Below are positions 11,956 through 21,645 of a stretch of 64,000 nt of DNA, piece by piece (the stretch's first letter is position 1; each line of letters begins with the position of its first letter). The stretch lies in contig JAAMPI010000018.1 in assembly GCA_013054445.1 (NCBI GenBank), forward strand, positions 33,580 through 97,579, written 5' to 3'. The notes beneath the pieces are model-generated. The model made no database searches and was not told the DNA's origin. It saw nothing but the letters and a program-made list of their open reading frames with translations. Made by a program: the position numbers and the translations under genes. The stretch comes from Cudoniella acicularis. Lineage: Eukaryota > Ascomycota > Leotiomycetes > Helotiales > Helotiaceae.

Positions 11956-14133
11956 TCATTCCTCACCTATAAATGTCTTTACATCTGCAACAGCTGCTCT
12001 GGCCATTTTCTTCAAAAACACCCTTTTGTCTGCCTCACGGTACTTCTCCCACCCATCTAATCCTTCTTTGGCTTGAATACTCAACGTTTCGTAGCCTTGC
12101 TTGATAACTCCTGCAACCTGGACACTCGTCAAGTGCTTCCCTTTCCTCCCCTGCGCCCCGTCCGCCAATAGTTGCTTGTAATGCGTCGTCACGCTGATGA
12201 GGGTATCTATCGAACTATTTGGCCGTTTTGTGAGCTCATAGCTGTCGCGAAATTTCACCAAGATTTCTCCCGTTTCAACCAGTTTATAAAAGAGATCATC
12301 GTAAGCAGCCGGATTGGGAAGGAATGCCTCTCCGGCAGATAATGATAGAGCAATCAAATTGACGAGATCATCGAGAAGGATTTCGATATGGTTGAGATGC
12401 TTCAGGTCCGACGTGTAGGTAGTAAGGAAGCGAACAAGTGATAGGAGGGATCTGAATAACTCCGACCAGTGGTAGTTGAGCCGCGTTCGAGATCGAGATA
12501 GGTGAGAGATGAGTCGGAGGACAATGCCTACGCAGAGAATATAGAAGTCCACATCAAGACGCCGCCGCAAATTATGATTGATTCCATCAATCATCATATC
12601 CAAGATACTAGCTGCAAGCATTCTGTCGCCTCGAACTAAAGGCAGGTAGGGGGAGCGCTGTCGGCATAACCTAACTGACATCTTGCTCTCGTCGCTACAT
12701 ATTCTTTTACATAGCACTTGATCTTCTATCAGTAGTCGGAGGATTAGAAGGTTGAGATGGGAATATAACGTGGTTCGGAATGAGGAATGTGCATGTTGGA
12801 AGAAGTACGAGGTGACAGAGAGAAAGCTTGCAATAGGTGGCTCAAGACCCTTCTCAGCGGATAAAGAGACAAAATTGAAGCAGAAAAGTTTGTTGGCATG
12901 TGCAAAGTCATAAGTCGCCAGAAGGATAGCAGCTTCGCTTCCAGGTCTGCCCGCACATATTAGTCAAGTTATAGCATGAGACTTCATCGACGTACAATTT
13001 TGCAAACATTTCCTTCGCCAGTTCAGGGTCAATCACTGGAGGGGTTGTTTTGGCACCAGCAGCAATCGCCCCCAGTCCAATCATATTGAGAGTAGTTCCA
13101 ATGGACCAGCCTTCAGGCAGATCTTCCTGGATCGCAACATACTTTCCACGTGCACTTGTGCATGTGTATCCGACCGACCTAATTATTTTCTGTATGGTCC
13201 CCTCATTAACGAAGTCATCGAGTCGTAGTCGGTATGGATTTTGAAATTCGAACTTGTTGTAATTTGCTAAAAGGCCGAGAAGGGTAAACGGTTCAAACGC
13301 GCGCGATATGGTATCGGAATCTTGTATAAACTGTTCACCATGAGAACTAGAGTTTGCCAGTAGTTTTGAGGGTCACCCACTTTCATAAGGGAAGGGAAAA
13401 GATCGCGATGCGTGAAATACGAAAGAAGACTTGTTTGATAGGCCCCCGACACAACGGCGAGGGCTACCTTGATAGCTTTCTGGCGGATATCCACTGCTTT
13501 ATATCAGACACTGTCATGGGTTTCGGAACCAAGGGACCTACAAGTTCTCCCCGTTCTTATTGTGACGTCCAGCGCAGCAACAAAGTCGGTGAAGACAGCA
13601 TCCACCTGGTCCAGTCCGGCGAGAACATTTATTATGTCGGAACTTGGATTAGTATATTTCTTTGGAAGTACTGAAGCAAGAAAAGCTGTGATGGTCTGCC
13701 TGGTCAGCGCCGTCTCATATCCGTAAAGATTCCAGCTTACATCAAGCGCATGCGCATCTGCTGGCTCACTTCCGGTTTTAACACATGCCACTGCCCTCAA
13801 AAACAATTGTCGTGTTTGAGTCTGCGTTCATATCAGATCTGCCAACTGCTTAGCACTTTATGGCGGCTTCGTACCTGCAAGTGAAGAAGATCGTCCGGGC
13901 TCAATTCATCAAGGATTCGGTGCAATGTGGCCTTGTCTGGTCGCAACAGAAAAAACTCCCTCCAGAACCCTTCTGATTTCTCGTGGTCGTCTTCATCCTG
14001 CTAGATTGTCAACCCCCGGATCTGTCTCCAAACCAGAGTTTGGTCCCACCTTGAGCAGCGCTTCGTATAGCTCTACGATCTTTTGTTGGAAAACCTCAGG
14101 TCGGGCCTGTTGGGTGAGAGGAGAAGGCTCCAT
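11956..14133 (-). CDS. Armadillo-like helical protein, ARMH3/C10orf76 (DUF1741) family
   Basis: Cytosolic helical-repeat protein. The animal member works at the Golgi with GBF1 and PI4KB; the fungal role is not established. The start at 14133 gives MEPSPLTQQARPEVFQQKIV. I can join eight coding stretches of about 628 residues: for example exon 2 ends in DDLLHLQ before GTACGA, and a later exon carries VDIRQKAIKVALAVVSGAYQ. The next encodes RAFEPFTLLGLLANYNKFEF and continues to ELAKEMFAKL. The last and longest encodes the DUF1741 core (DDLVNLIALSLSAGEAFLPN) and ends LDGWEKYREADKRVFLKKMA..FIGEE. Introns are 45-80 bases. The C-terminal tryptophan/lysine-rich signature and length match the family. 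It is divergent from ISA1 across a 570-base shared upstream region. Confidence 0.82.
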
Positions 14134-14702
14134 GCTTCATGGCAGCAAATGATGGACGAGAAGGCTCCGTGCCGGGAGGAGGATGCGTGGCCGCAACCTT
14201 TACTTTTTGCGAAACTTTCTTAGGATGGTGTCGGGAACACTTGCTTCGTGCTGGGTATCGTGCTTCCACCCGGCTTGACTCGCCTTTGTGCGCGTTCTTG
14301 GGGTTTGAGCCGGTGCCGATCTACGCTAGCGGCCGATGCCACGGTTCCCGGTAACGCTTCCGCTGTCCGAAATGCGAACTTGCGTCAGTTGGGCGTCCCA
14401 AGTACGGAGTGAGCAGGGTGGCTGAAAAACAGGGGAGGCTACTCAAGTAATCGTGTTTACGGATCCACACGGGGTATTCCGAATATTGCATGTTTCTTGA
14501 CCTGAGAATACTTTTGCAAACGGCTGCGGACTCTGTACAAAGGCTGAGAAATAAGGCTGAGCCTTTATTTTTGGTCTCTCTTTTCGTCTGATGATTTTAG
14601 GGTTGCAAATCAACCGTTTCCTATTGGCCAAGCTTTCCAGCAGGTGAGCCGAGCACCCTGGATGTGGCACCATTTCTCACTTTCACATCTCCATGGTCTT
14701 GA
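14134..14702. other. Divergent promoter region between the ARMH3-type gene and ISA1
   Basis: About 570 bases separating two oppositely transcribed starts. No coding signal was seen. Confidence 0.4.
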
Positions 14703-15604
14703 ATGCCCACTCACTCCCTCATCCAACGTTTCACACCTAGAGCTCTGAACTCACGGATTAGACAGCTTCTTTTCGACTCCCTTCCGACTTGGCCCAACAT
14801 GGCTGCACAGCGTGTTCTTGCGCCCTTGACATCATCCGCAAGCTTTGTCTTCAGATTTGCCTCATCGCCAGCAACCTCTTCTCTCCGCCCATGCCGACAT
14901 GTCCTACGATCCTTCTCCTCTGCACAGTCAACTCAAAGCTCTTCGAAGAGGAAGATGCAGACAAGCACCGCATACCAACCCTACACACTAGACAACCANC
15001 NNCCNCCNCCCCGAAACACAGGCATTTCCGACACATCTATCGCAAGCAGCATACCACAAGTCAATGACACCAGACCGCCCAAGGAAGCAAGCCAACATGC
15101 ACACAATTTGGGGAAGCCATTAGAACAGGAATGGAGCATCAGCTTGCCCGAGCAAGAAGCGCAAAAGTCGAAGCCGGTAACAACACCCTCGCCTCAAACT
15201 CGAGCGAAGCCCCGACCAAAGTTACGTGCCCGCAAAGCTGCCATGAACCTCACACCTGGTGCAGTCAAACAACTGCGAGCCTTGCTCCACCAACCCGACC
15301 CAAAACTTATAAAAGTCGGTGTCCGAAACCGTGGATGTAGTGGTCTGGCATATCATTTGGAATATGTTGAGAAACCCGACAAATTCGATGAGGAAGTTGA
15401 GCAAGACGGGGTTAAAGTACTCATCGATAGCAAGGCATTATTTAGCATTATTGGCAGTGAGATGGACTGGGTAGAGGACAAACTCAACCAGAGATTCGTT
15501 TTCAGAAACCCAAACATAAGTAAGTAATCCTCAATGAGTTTTAAACTTCTTCCTAACGAATGACAGAGGAACAGTGTGGCTGTGGTGAATCCTTCACGGT
15601 TTAG
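14703..15604 (+). CDS. ISA1: Mitochondrial A-type iron-sulfur assembly protein Isa1
   Basis: Late-acting scaffold or transfer factor for [4Fe-4S] maturation in mitochondria. The conserved C-terminal A-type domain begins near NLTPGAVKQLRALL. It carries the three ligand cysteines: one in RNRGCSGLAYHLEYVEKP and two in the terminal CGCGESFTV. The last two lie in a second exon after an intron at 15520-15566 (GTAAGT...GACAG). Stop at 15602-15604. The N-terminus is long, basic and Ser/Arg-rich, as expected of a mitochondrial presequence. Starts at 14703 and at 14799 (MAAQRVLAPLTSS) are both possible; the second looks more family-like. Bases 14999-15010 contain ambiguous Ns within a C-rich stretch probably coding for proline, so four residues there are unknown. 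Confidence 0.88.
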
Positions 15605-15871
15605 ATTGGAAACTCATTTTCCGGAATCAATTTTTGCGAGCATTGCACTGGCATTTGGGCGGCGTTTTGGATTGGATACCAACATCAGCATCAGAGCTGA
15701 TTTGACGCATATACAATATGACAACGAATACGAAAACTGCAGGACCTGTTCCGTAGCCTGAGACTGATGTGGGGATCTGTTGATTTGGGTTGAGGATGAG
15801 TTGACTTTGCGAGCTTAGTGACAGGCTTCCTCCCTCGATAAGGGCTCTTCCAAATCTCCTATTCCGCGACT

Positions 15872-16379
15872 TCATAATACGCCAGGCTCGTAGTCCACAA
15901 CCCTCACGTTCTGTACGATCCCATCCAGGCTTTTAATGAACGCTAGATGTGCTGGGTCATCTTTCAGATAATATCTCCTGTCCTCCGCATTTGCAAAATG
16001 TGAGACGAATCCGTGTGTGAAGGCTCCCTGCAGTGCAAGAAGCGTCAGTGAGTGCTCTTCAAAATGTGAAGGTTGCGTAAACTTCCTACTTGGCGTCCTT
16101 CAGGAGAGTTATCGCGGCCGCCCGAGCTATCCAGGATGTAAGGTTTCTTGCTTGTGGGATGGATGCAATTTTGTCGCAATGCTAGCATGCGCTTGCAGGC
16201 CTATATCAAAGATGGAATTAGAAGAGTGTTTCTTGAGGCGCGACGCGAAATAACTTCGCGCTGAAGATCAGACGCTGCGGGGCACACGCAGGGTTCATTG
16301 GGAAACCACGAACATCTTGGATAGCCTCTCTCTCAATCGTAGGCTTGAATTCGAAAAGCACGATGTGTACCAGTGTCAT
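15872..16379 (-). CDS. Stress-responsive A/B-barrel (Dabb) domain protein
   Basis: Small dimeric alpha/beta-barrel protein family of mostly unknown substrate. It is easy to miss because its exons are short. Exon 1 (16314-16379) encodes MTLVHIVLFEFKPTIEREAI. After an intron at 16201-16313, exon 2 (16090-16200) encodes ACKRMLALRQNCIHPTSKKP and continues to DNSPEGRQ. After an intron at 16028-16089 (GTAGGA...CTGCAG), exon 3 (15872-16027) encodes GAFTHGFVSHFANAEDRRYY and ends DYEPGVL. The splices preserve frame, giving a single domain of about 110 residues with the typical HIVLF strand and the HGF..F segment. The exon 1 donor (GTTCGT) is slightly unusual. It is convergent with ISA1. Confidence 0.82.
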
Positions 16380-16990
16380 GATTTAGGACTTTGAAATGGG
16401 CGAGAGGATTGGAAAACTGTTTGCATATCTGATTAAAGAAGAAGGGAGTGAAGGAAATCGAAGAAGAATGACAGGGGTGAATTCCACGTTAAGAACGTCA
16501 TTCCCTCTCCTGATAAATAGGTAATCCCACATCTGATTATTAAGAAACATGCATACCATATCGACGTACATTTTAACCCCGACGAGCAACAGTATGATTT
16601 ATTCGTGTTGATTGCACACTGAGTTCTTGAACCCTGGAAACCAGCGGCGCAGGGAGAAACATTTCCCCGCATTGATGAGTGACATGTGAAACCCTTCTTG
16701 AGCACAGAAAAACAACCTGTCGTGCTTTTGTGCAGTTCAGCGATAAGTGAAAATTTCCTTACAAATGTGTTCTTGTATTTATGCAGTTGACGGATAGAAT
16801 TTCTCAAACTGGAAAGCTGAAGCATATTTTGAGTCATTCGCCGAGAACTCTTCTTGGCTGTTGCATATTTGGGTCGCTGAAGTCGCGATTGTTCACAGCA
16901 AGGCTCTTGAACAACTACCATACCCCTCAAGTATACTCAACAATTCAAAATCTCACCATCTAGCAATTCCAGCGCGCCTCAGCATTCATA
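16380..16990. other. Divergent promoter region
   Basis: About 610 bases between the start of the Dabb gene and the start of the HAD gene. The open frames here show no family features. Confidence 0.35.
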
Positions 16991-17174
16991 ATGGCAGTCA
17001 CTTCAAAAACAGAGTCAGTCCTTCCACACTTCACCACTTCACCACTTCACCACTTCACCACTTCACCACTTCACCACTTCACCACTTCACGCTCTAACAA
17101 CTCACCAGCTTTCCTCCGATCCGAGCATGTCTCTTTGATATGGACGGCCTCCTCATAAACACCGAAGACCTGTA
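16991..17174 (+). pseudogene. HAD-family phosphatase (GS1/pseudouridine-5'-phosphatase type), 5' part cut by insertion
   Basis: First part of a HAD-superfamily hydrolase. Exon 1 (16991-17013) encodes MAVTSKT plus two bases. The intron 17014-17108 (GTCAGT...CACCAG, branch CTCTAAC) carries an 8-base tandem repeat. Exon 2 begins at 17109 and encodes PPIRACLFDMDGLLINTEDL, which contains the nucleophile Asp box DMDG. After the codon at 17173-17175 the family sequence stops abruptly and unrelated DNA begins. The expected continuation (a Thr-Leu-Cys-His-Asn helix leading into GPITWDIK) is found at about 20913. The gene is therefore split by about 3.7 kb. What the sequence shows is the split; that the intact allele exists elsewhere is inference. 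Confidence 0.85.
17029..17090 (+). repeat. 8-base tandem repeat, unit CTTCACCA, about 7.75 copies
   Basis: Seven perfect units plus a partial one lie between the donor and branch site of the first intron of the split HAD gene. The array is perfect, so it is probably young and length-variable. Confidence 0.95.
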
Positions 17175-17369
17175 TCATAGCGGGGTCGGTGTATATACCC
17201 CCTCGTCTCTTCTCACACCGACTTGCTTCTTCTCTTTCTTACAACCTTTTTTCTCGCTATAACCTATCATAATAAACAAGCACTTCCAACTCGACTATAG
17301 TCACAAACGCCGAGTCCGCTATGATAAATAACCTCTTGTTATGGCAACAAGCCCGCACTGGCACCCTCA

Positions 17370-17386
17370 AATCGACAGTGTCGATT
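17370..17386. repeat. Palindrome copy 1, AATCGACAGTGTCGATT
   Basis: Perfect 7-base inverted repeat around AGT, in the leader of the insertion element about 190 bases upstream of the recombinase start. It shares its core with copies at 18468 and 19470. Confidence 0.85.
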
Positions 17387-17578
17387 CGCGTACTGTAGGT
17401 TAGTAGGTAGGTGGTGCGTCGTGGGTCACTCCTTCCTCGTTGGGCTTCTACGCTCGCGACTGCACCTTTTAACTGCTTCATCTGCAATCTTCGCTTTGTT
17501 TCGCGATAACTTTTTTCCCTTCACATGTGTTCCCTTCACCATCATCGTCACCAAACCTCCCTGATACTCAGCGAAGAG

Positions 17579-20548
17579 ATGGAGGCCCTAGCACATCAGT
17601 TCCTCCATCTCCCAGAGTGTTATGACTCTGATGAAGCAGCCTCGGAGGATGAGCAGCAGCCTGTCGCCTTTAGGCAGGGAATGCGCCAAATCAAGGTGAT
17701 CTTCGAGAACGCCTTGGAGAATAGGACGACGTCCAAGAAAGCCTTGAAGAATCACCGTCCCATTGCATCAGCTCCCGGCACGCAAGAGCACAACCAACGC
17801 TGGTATAACATCTTCATGGCCTTCTTCAAGACCCTCAATCTTCCGTAAGTCCTTTTTTTTCTCTCGAGACCTACCTGCCTGGGACACCCAGCTGACTTCC
17901 ATCTTCGGTTAGACCCGCAACAAAACCTCATGCTGACCATGTTTACCGCTTCATGGACGTCGCAGCCCGGACCCTCATCAGGAGTGGAATCCGCAACAAG
18001 GCTCTCCCTTCACTCTCCTCGCTCCAAACAGGCCTGCGGCACTTGGTGGCTATGCTTATCGAGATCTACGGCTTCACTGCCACCAAACAAGACTCCAAAC
18101 GAATCGAGTCGCTCTTCAACAAGTTGGTGAAGGAAAAAGTCCTTTTCAAGGGCAAGTGGAGAAAGCCTAACCGCGTAGGCTTCCAGACCATCCTGTACAT
18201 GGTGGACACATGGATGAGCTCGGGTTTGAAGGATGGTGTTCTGTCTTGGGACATCCACATCTCCAGACAGCTCAGCATCGTCCTCATTGGATCCTTTGGT
18301 TCTCGCTGTGGGGACGTGGTCCGCTCGAGAATGTATGCCGACATGGAGTGCGTATGCTACAGGGACCTCACGATCTCCTTCTTTGGTGGTGATGATACCC
18401 AGGACTTGATCATGAATGTTACCCTGCGTTTCGTCAAGGGTTACAAGTAAGTCCGACAATCCTCTCGAATCGGGCAGTGCCGATTTTACTGATGACTTAA
18501 TGCAGGGATATGGAAAACGACGATCGTAGCTTTCGAGTCGATGCGCTTCACAGTAACGCCCACAATGCCACGTGTGCCGTGAAGATGCTGCTCATTCAAG
18601 CTCTCCGAGTTGGTGCTGTTGCAGCAAAGTCTTGGTCGGAACTCAAGGCGCAGACCCTCGGCCGTGCCGACAAAACCGTGCAATGGACCACACCAGATCA
18701 TCCTGTCATTCCAGCCCTGATGGGACGCAGTGCATTTCTTGACCTCGCCAAACCTGCCGTGGTTCAGCAGCCGTTGAGAACCATTAACTCGATGGCGTGG
18801 AAGGCCCGGTTCGTCAACGGGTTCCGTGTCCATGACCTTCGTCATGGAACACTCGCTGATTTGGCGCACCTTGACGACCAAAGCAAGATCCGTGGACATG
18901 CTAGCATGGCATCTGCTGCTTCAGTTGGGCATAAAATGTCTACTTTCATGGCAGACACAACCGAGTCCTACATTGGTGGAAGTGATGCCTCGACGTGGAC
19001 CTTGCGTGCCGAATCGACATGGATTGACTCGAGAGGACCAAAGATCGGCCAGGTGCCTTTCATACCTAGGCCATTTGCCCCAGATGAGCTGGTGAACTAT
19101 TGCAAAAGTATGAAGTGGGATCATCTGGACGAAGCAAAGATCAAACGAGCGCGTCATGACTTGCGTGTCCGAGACAAGGAGGAATGGAGAGCCATGTGCA
19201 GCACTGACGCAGCACCCTTCGTGGCGGCAGCAGCACCCTCTGCAGCTTCAAAGCTCGGTAAGACTACCCCCCCCCCTCCTCCCCCTTTCCCCAAAAGTAC
19301 TTTCGGCTAAGATCATTGCCAGCCTTGCAACCCCTTGCTCCCAAAGACATCAACGCCAAGATTGCCAAAAGAGCCTCTTCCGACGAGGACAAGATCGACC
19401 CCTCCCTGCTTGCGCTGCCAGTCCCTGGAAAAGTACTTTCACAATCGACGCTGTCCATCCCAGTCACCCAATCGGCAGCGCCGATTCTCGATGCCCTCGA
19501 CCAGCCCTGGTCGGACAGCGTCGTCAGTCAAGATGATCCCGACATCCTCGAATCCGACAAGGCCTTGAGTGAAGAGGAGGCTGACAACGCTCAACACTTG
19601 ATGGGCCTGATCTTGGGCTCCTCCGAGGAGGGGCAGTCTGCGGAAGATCTTGCCACCGATGAGGAGACCGAATTTCTTGACGCTCTTGAGGATTCCCCCG
19701 CACGGCATGCCACGGACGATCCCATTCATGCCAACGCCGACGAGTTCATAAAGTACTTTTCAAGCATGAATGTTACCAAGCACACGGGTATCTGGGCTTG
19801 GAGCGAAAGCAAGTTCAATGAACAGGTCGAGCAATATCTGCCCTGCGGCAACAGCAGGGACCGGCCCACTCGCTTCGTCATCTCATGCCCCAATCGTATA
19901 TATGGTTGCCCTTACACTTCGTCGTATGGACTCTCGGTCGCTCACCACCACGATGTCTGTACGAAAACATCTGCGGAGGCCACGCGGGCTTCGGGAAAAC
20001 CAGCAACTGGTGGCTTCAAATGTAGAAAGGAAGGCTGCGGAGAGGAGTTCCCATCGAAGGACACCCGATGCGATCACGAGCGACAGCATAATTGGACGAG
20101 GAAGCAATGCGATCTCGGCTGCACAGATGGTGCCTGGTTTGACCATCACGCCCAGTGGAAGAGGCACAGGGACCGCCATCATGATGACAGATGGGATGTG
20201 ACGACCACTTGTTCTTTTCCCGGCTGTACTCGGACTGACCCTTTCGCGGCCCAAACCGACTTGGTGAGTCATCTGAGATGGGTTCACAAGCTGGCTGGGG
20301 CTGCGACGAAGCCGTATTTGCCACCCAAACCTCCGTTGCCAACATGGGGAAAGAGGCTCTGTCCGTTCCCAGACTGTGTGCGAGCTGCCCCAGGAGCAAC
20401 TGGGTTCAGTAATCTACAAGGTATAATGCGCCACCTTATGGGAAAGAAGGAGCACTGTCACGGTATGTCCGAAGAGAGGGCTGCAGAGGTGGCCAAGGGC
20501 GTCAAAATGGGAAAGAGTATCGAGGAAATGGACATTGTCGATTCTTGA
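17579..20548 (+). CDS. Tyrosine recombinase fused to a C-terminal zinc-finger array
   Basis: Four exons: 17579-17844, 17913-18446, 18506-19257 and 19323-20548. All junctions have GTAAG donors and TAG/CAG acceptors and keep frame, giving 925 residues. An in-frame ATG at 17525 would add 18 residues. Candidate catalytic residues of a tyrosine recombinase are R220 (GSFGSRCGDVVRS), hairpin lysine K264 (LRFVKGYK), H376 and R379 (FRVHDLRHG), H409 (VGHKM) and nucleophile Y422 (TESYIGG). An acidic Ser/Asp/Glu-rich linker occupies roughly 520-700. Four or more C2H2/C2HC-like modules follow at about 706-895, with CPNRIYGC, CRKEGCGEEF, CSFPGCTRTD and CPFPDC knuckles followed by paired His. The likely role is excision and integration of the element, with the fingers binding DNA. 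I see no GCR1_C domain. The ORF is intact, so it may be active. The recombinase assignment rests on motif order and spacing. Confidence 0.78.
18468..18485. repeat. Palindrome copy 2, AATCGGGCAGTGCCGATT
   Basis: Near-perfect inverted repeat within intron 2 of the recombinase gene. It is the same motif as copies 1 and 3 with one extra base on the left arm. Confidence 0.85.
19470..19486. repeat. Palindrome copy 3, AATCGGCAGCGCCGATT
   Basis: Perfect 7-base inverted repeat around AGC inside exon 4 of the recombinase gene. A related half-site (AATCGACGCTGTCC) lies about 25 bases upstream. Confidence 0.85.
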
Positions 20549-20912
20549 CTGGCTGGGGAGATGCTAGTATGGGGTGTCGTTTATTGCTACTCACTGTTGC
20601 GACTGCTACTTAGCCAAGATGGAGCATCATTTGCTATTGAAATATGTATAGATTGTGATGGAGAGGTTGGAGTTTACAAGACTTGCACGAAAGGATGTGC
20701 GCTTGGGGGGGGGGGTTATACTTGTATCATTGGGCGGAGCGGAATTGCTATTCCTGTAGCATTCATCATCTGAGTTGGGATTTTAACATGACGGGAGAGG
20801 AGTGTTATAGACTCTGAGGAGGTCGTAGAAATAGTATGTCAATCCAAAATTACTTTTGAACTCCTAGCAAGTTAATTGTACAAGTCCACTCTTGCAGATC
20901 CAATGGTAAAAC

Positions 20913-21645
20913 ACCCTCTGCCACAATATCCTTCTCTCTACCTATTCCGCAGGTCCTATCACCTGGGACATCAAATCTCAATTGCAAGGCCGCCCCGCCC
21001 ACGAATCCATCGATCTTCTCCTCAATTGGGCGAACCTTCCCGACGTCTCGCGCGAGGAATACACCAAGCAACTACACAAAGTCCAAGAAGAACAATTTCG
21101 AAATGCCGCTCCGCTACCTGGAGTAGAGAAGCTGTTAAAGGATTTGGAGAATGGTAAAAATGAGAATGGGAGGAAGATACACATTGCGCTCGCAACAAGC
21201 AGTCATAAGGGACATTTTGATATCAAGACTGCGCATTTGGAGGGTCTATTTAAGGTGTTTGAACCTCATCGGAGACTTCTGGGCGATGATCCGAGGATTC
21301 CTAAAGGAAAGGGAAAGCCGAGTCCGGATATCTACTTGCAAGCTTTGAAGGCTGTAAATGAGAGTTTGGAGGAGGGAGAGGAAGAAATTAAACCTGAGGA
21401 ATGTTTGGTGTTTGAAGATGGTATTCCAGGGGTTGTGGCGGGGAGGAAAGCAGGCATGAGAGTGGTTTGGGTGCCGCATCCGGGATTGGCGGCTGAGGTA
21501 TAAGGGGAAGGAAGGAGAGGTTTTGGCTGGGTTGGCAGATAAAGATGCGTATAAGGAGGGGATGGTAGGTGATGGGTGGGGAGAGCAGCTTGTGAGCTTG
21601 GAGTGCTTTCCTTATTCTAAGTATGGGATTATGACTAAAGAATAG
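20913..21645 (+). pseudogene. HAD-family phosphatase, 3' part downstream of the insertion, with a late frameshift
   Basis: Resumes the HAD enzyme in one open frame: TLCHNILLSTYSAGPITWDI, then LQGRPAHESIDLLLNWANLP. HAD motif II is IALATSSHKG, the motif III lysine is in KGKGKPSPDIYLQAL, and motif IV is CLVFEDGIPGVVAGRKAGM. All core residues are intact, so the split is recent or selection was recent. At about 21495-21500 (GCTGAGGTATAAGG) the frame ends in TAA. Skipping one base restores a frame to 21645 that encodes DGWGEQLVSLECFPYSKYGI, a typical C-terminus of these proteins. There are thus two lesions, the insertion and a one-base shift. No promoter or start is obvious for this half alone. Confidence 0.82.

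Larger units (their letters stand above)
17175..20912 (+). mobile_element. Tyrosine-recombinase/zinc-finger insertion element interrupting the HAD gene
   Basis: Inserted block of about 3.74 kb defined by the break and resumption of the HAD coding sequence. Junctions are placed within a few bases of 17174/17175 and 20912/20913. It holds a single four-exon gene in the same orientation as the host gene, a 400-base pyrimidine-rich leader, a 3' tail of about 360 bases with a G10 run near 20705, and three copies of a 17-18-base palindrome. I see no terminal inverted repeats and no clear target duplication longer than one or two bases, as expected for recombinase-type elements that integrate by strand exchange. 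No transposase of DDE type, reverse transcriptase or captain-plus-cargo layout is present. The exact ends are inferred from the host protein alignment and could move by a few bases. Confidence 0.8.

Noticed and set aside
17175..20912. Interpretation of the inserted block as a Starship or a Helitron/DDE transposon
   Set aside because: Too small, no cargo, no recognisable DUF3435 captain-plus-cargo layout, no DDE or helicase domain and no terminal inverted repeats seen; a compact tyrosine-recombinase element fits better.
17109..20912. Possibility that the whole insertion is spliced out of the HAD transcript as an intron
   Set aside because: The donor-like GTATCA at 17172 and nearby right-side AG sites do not restore the HAD frame; the joined frame meets a stop.
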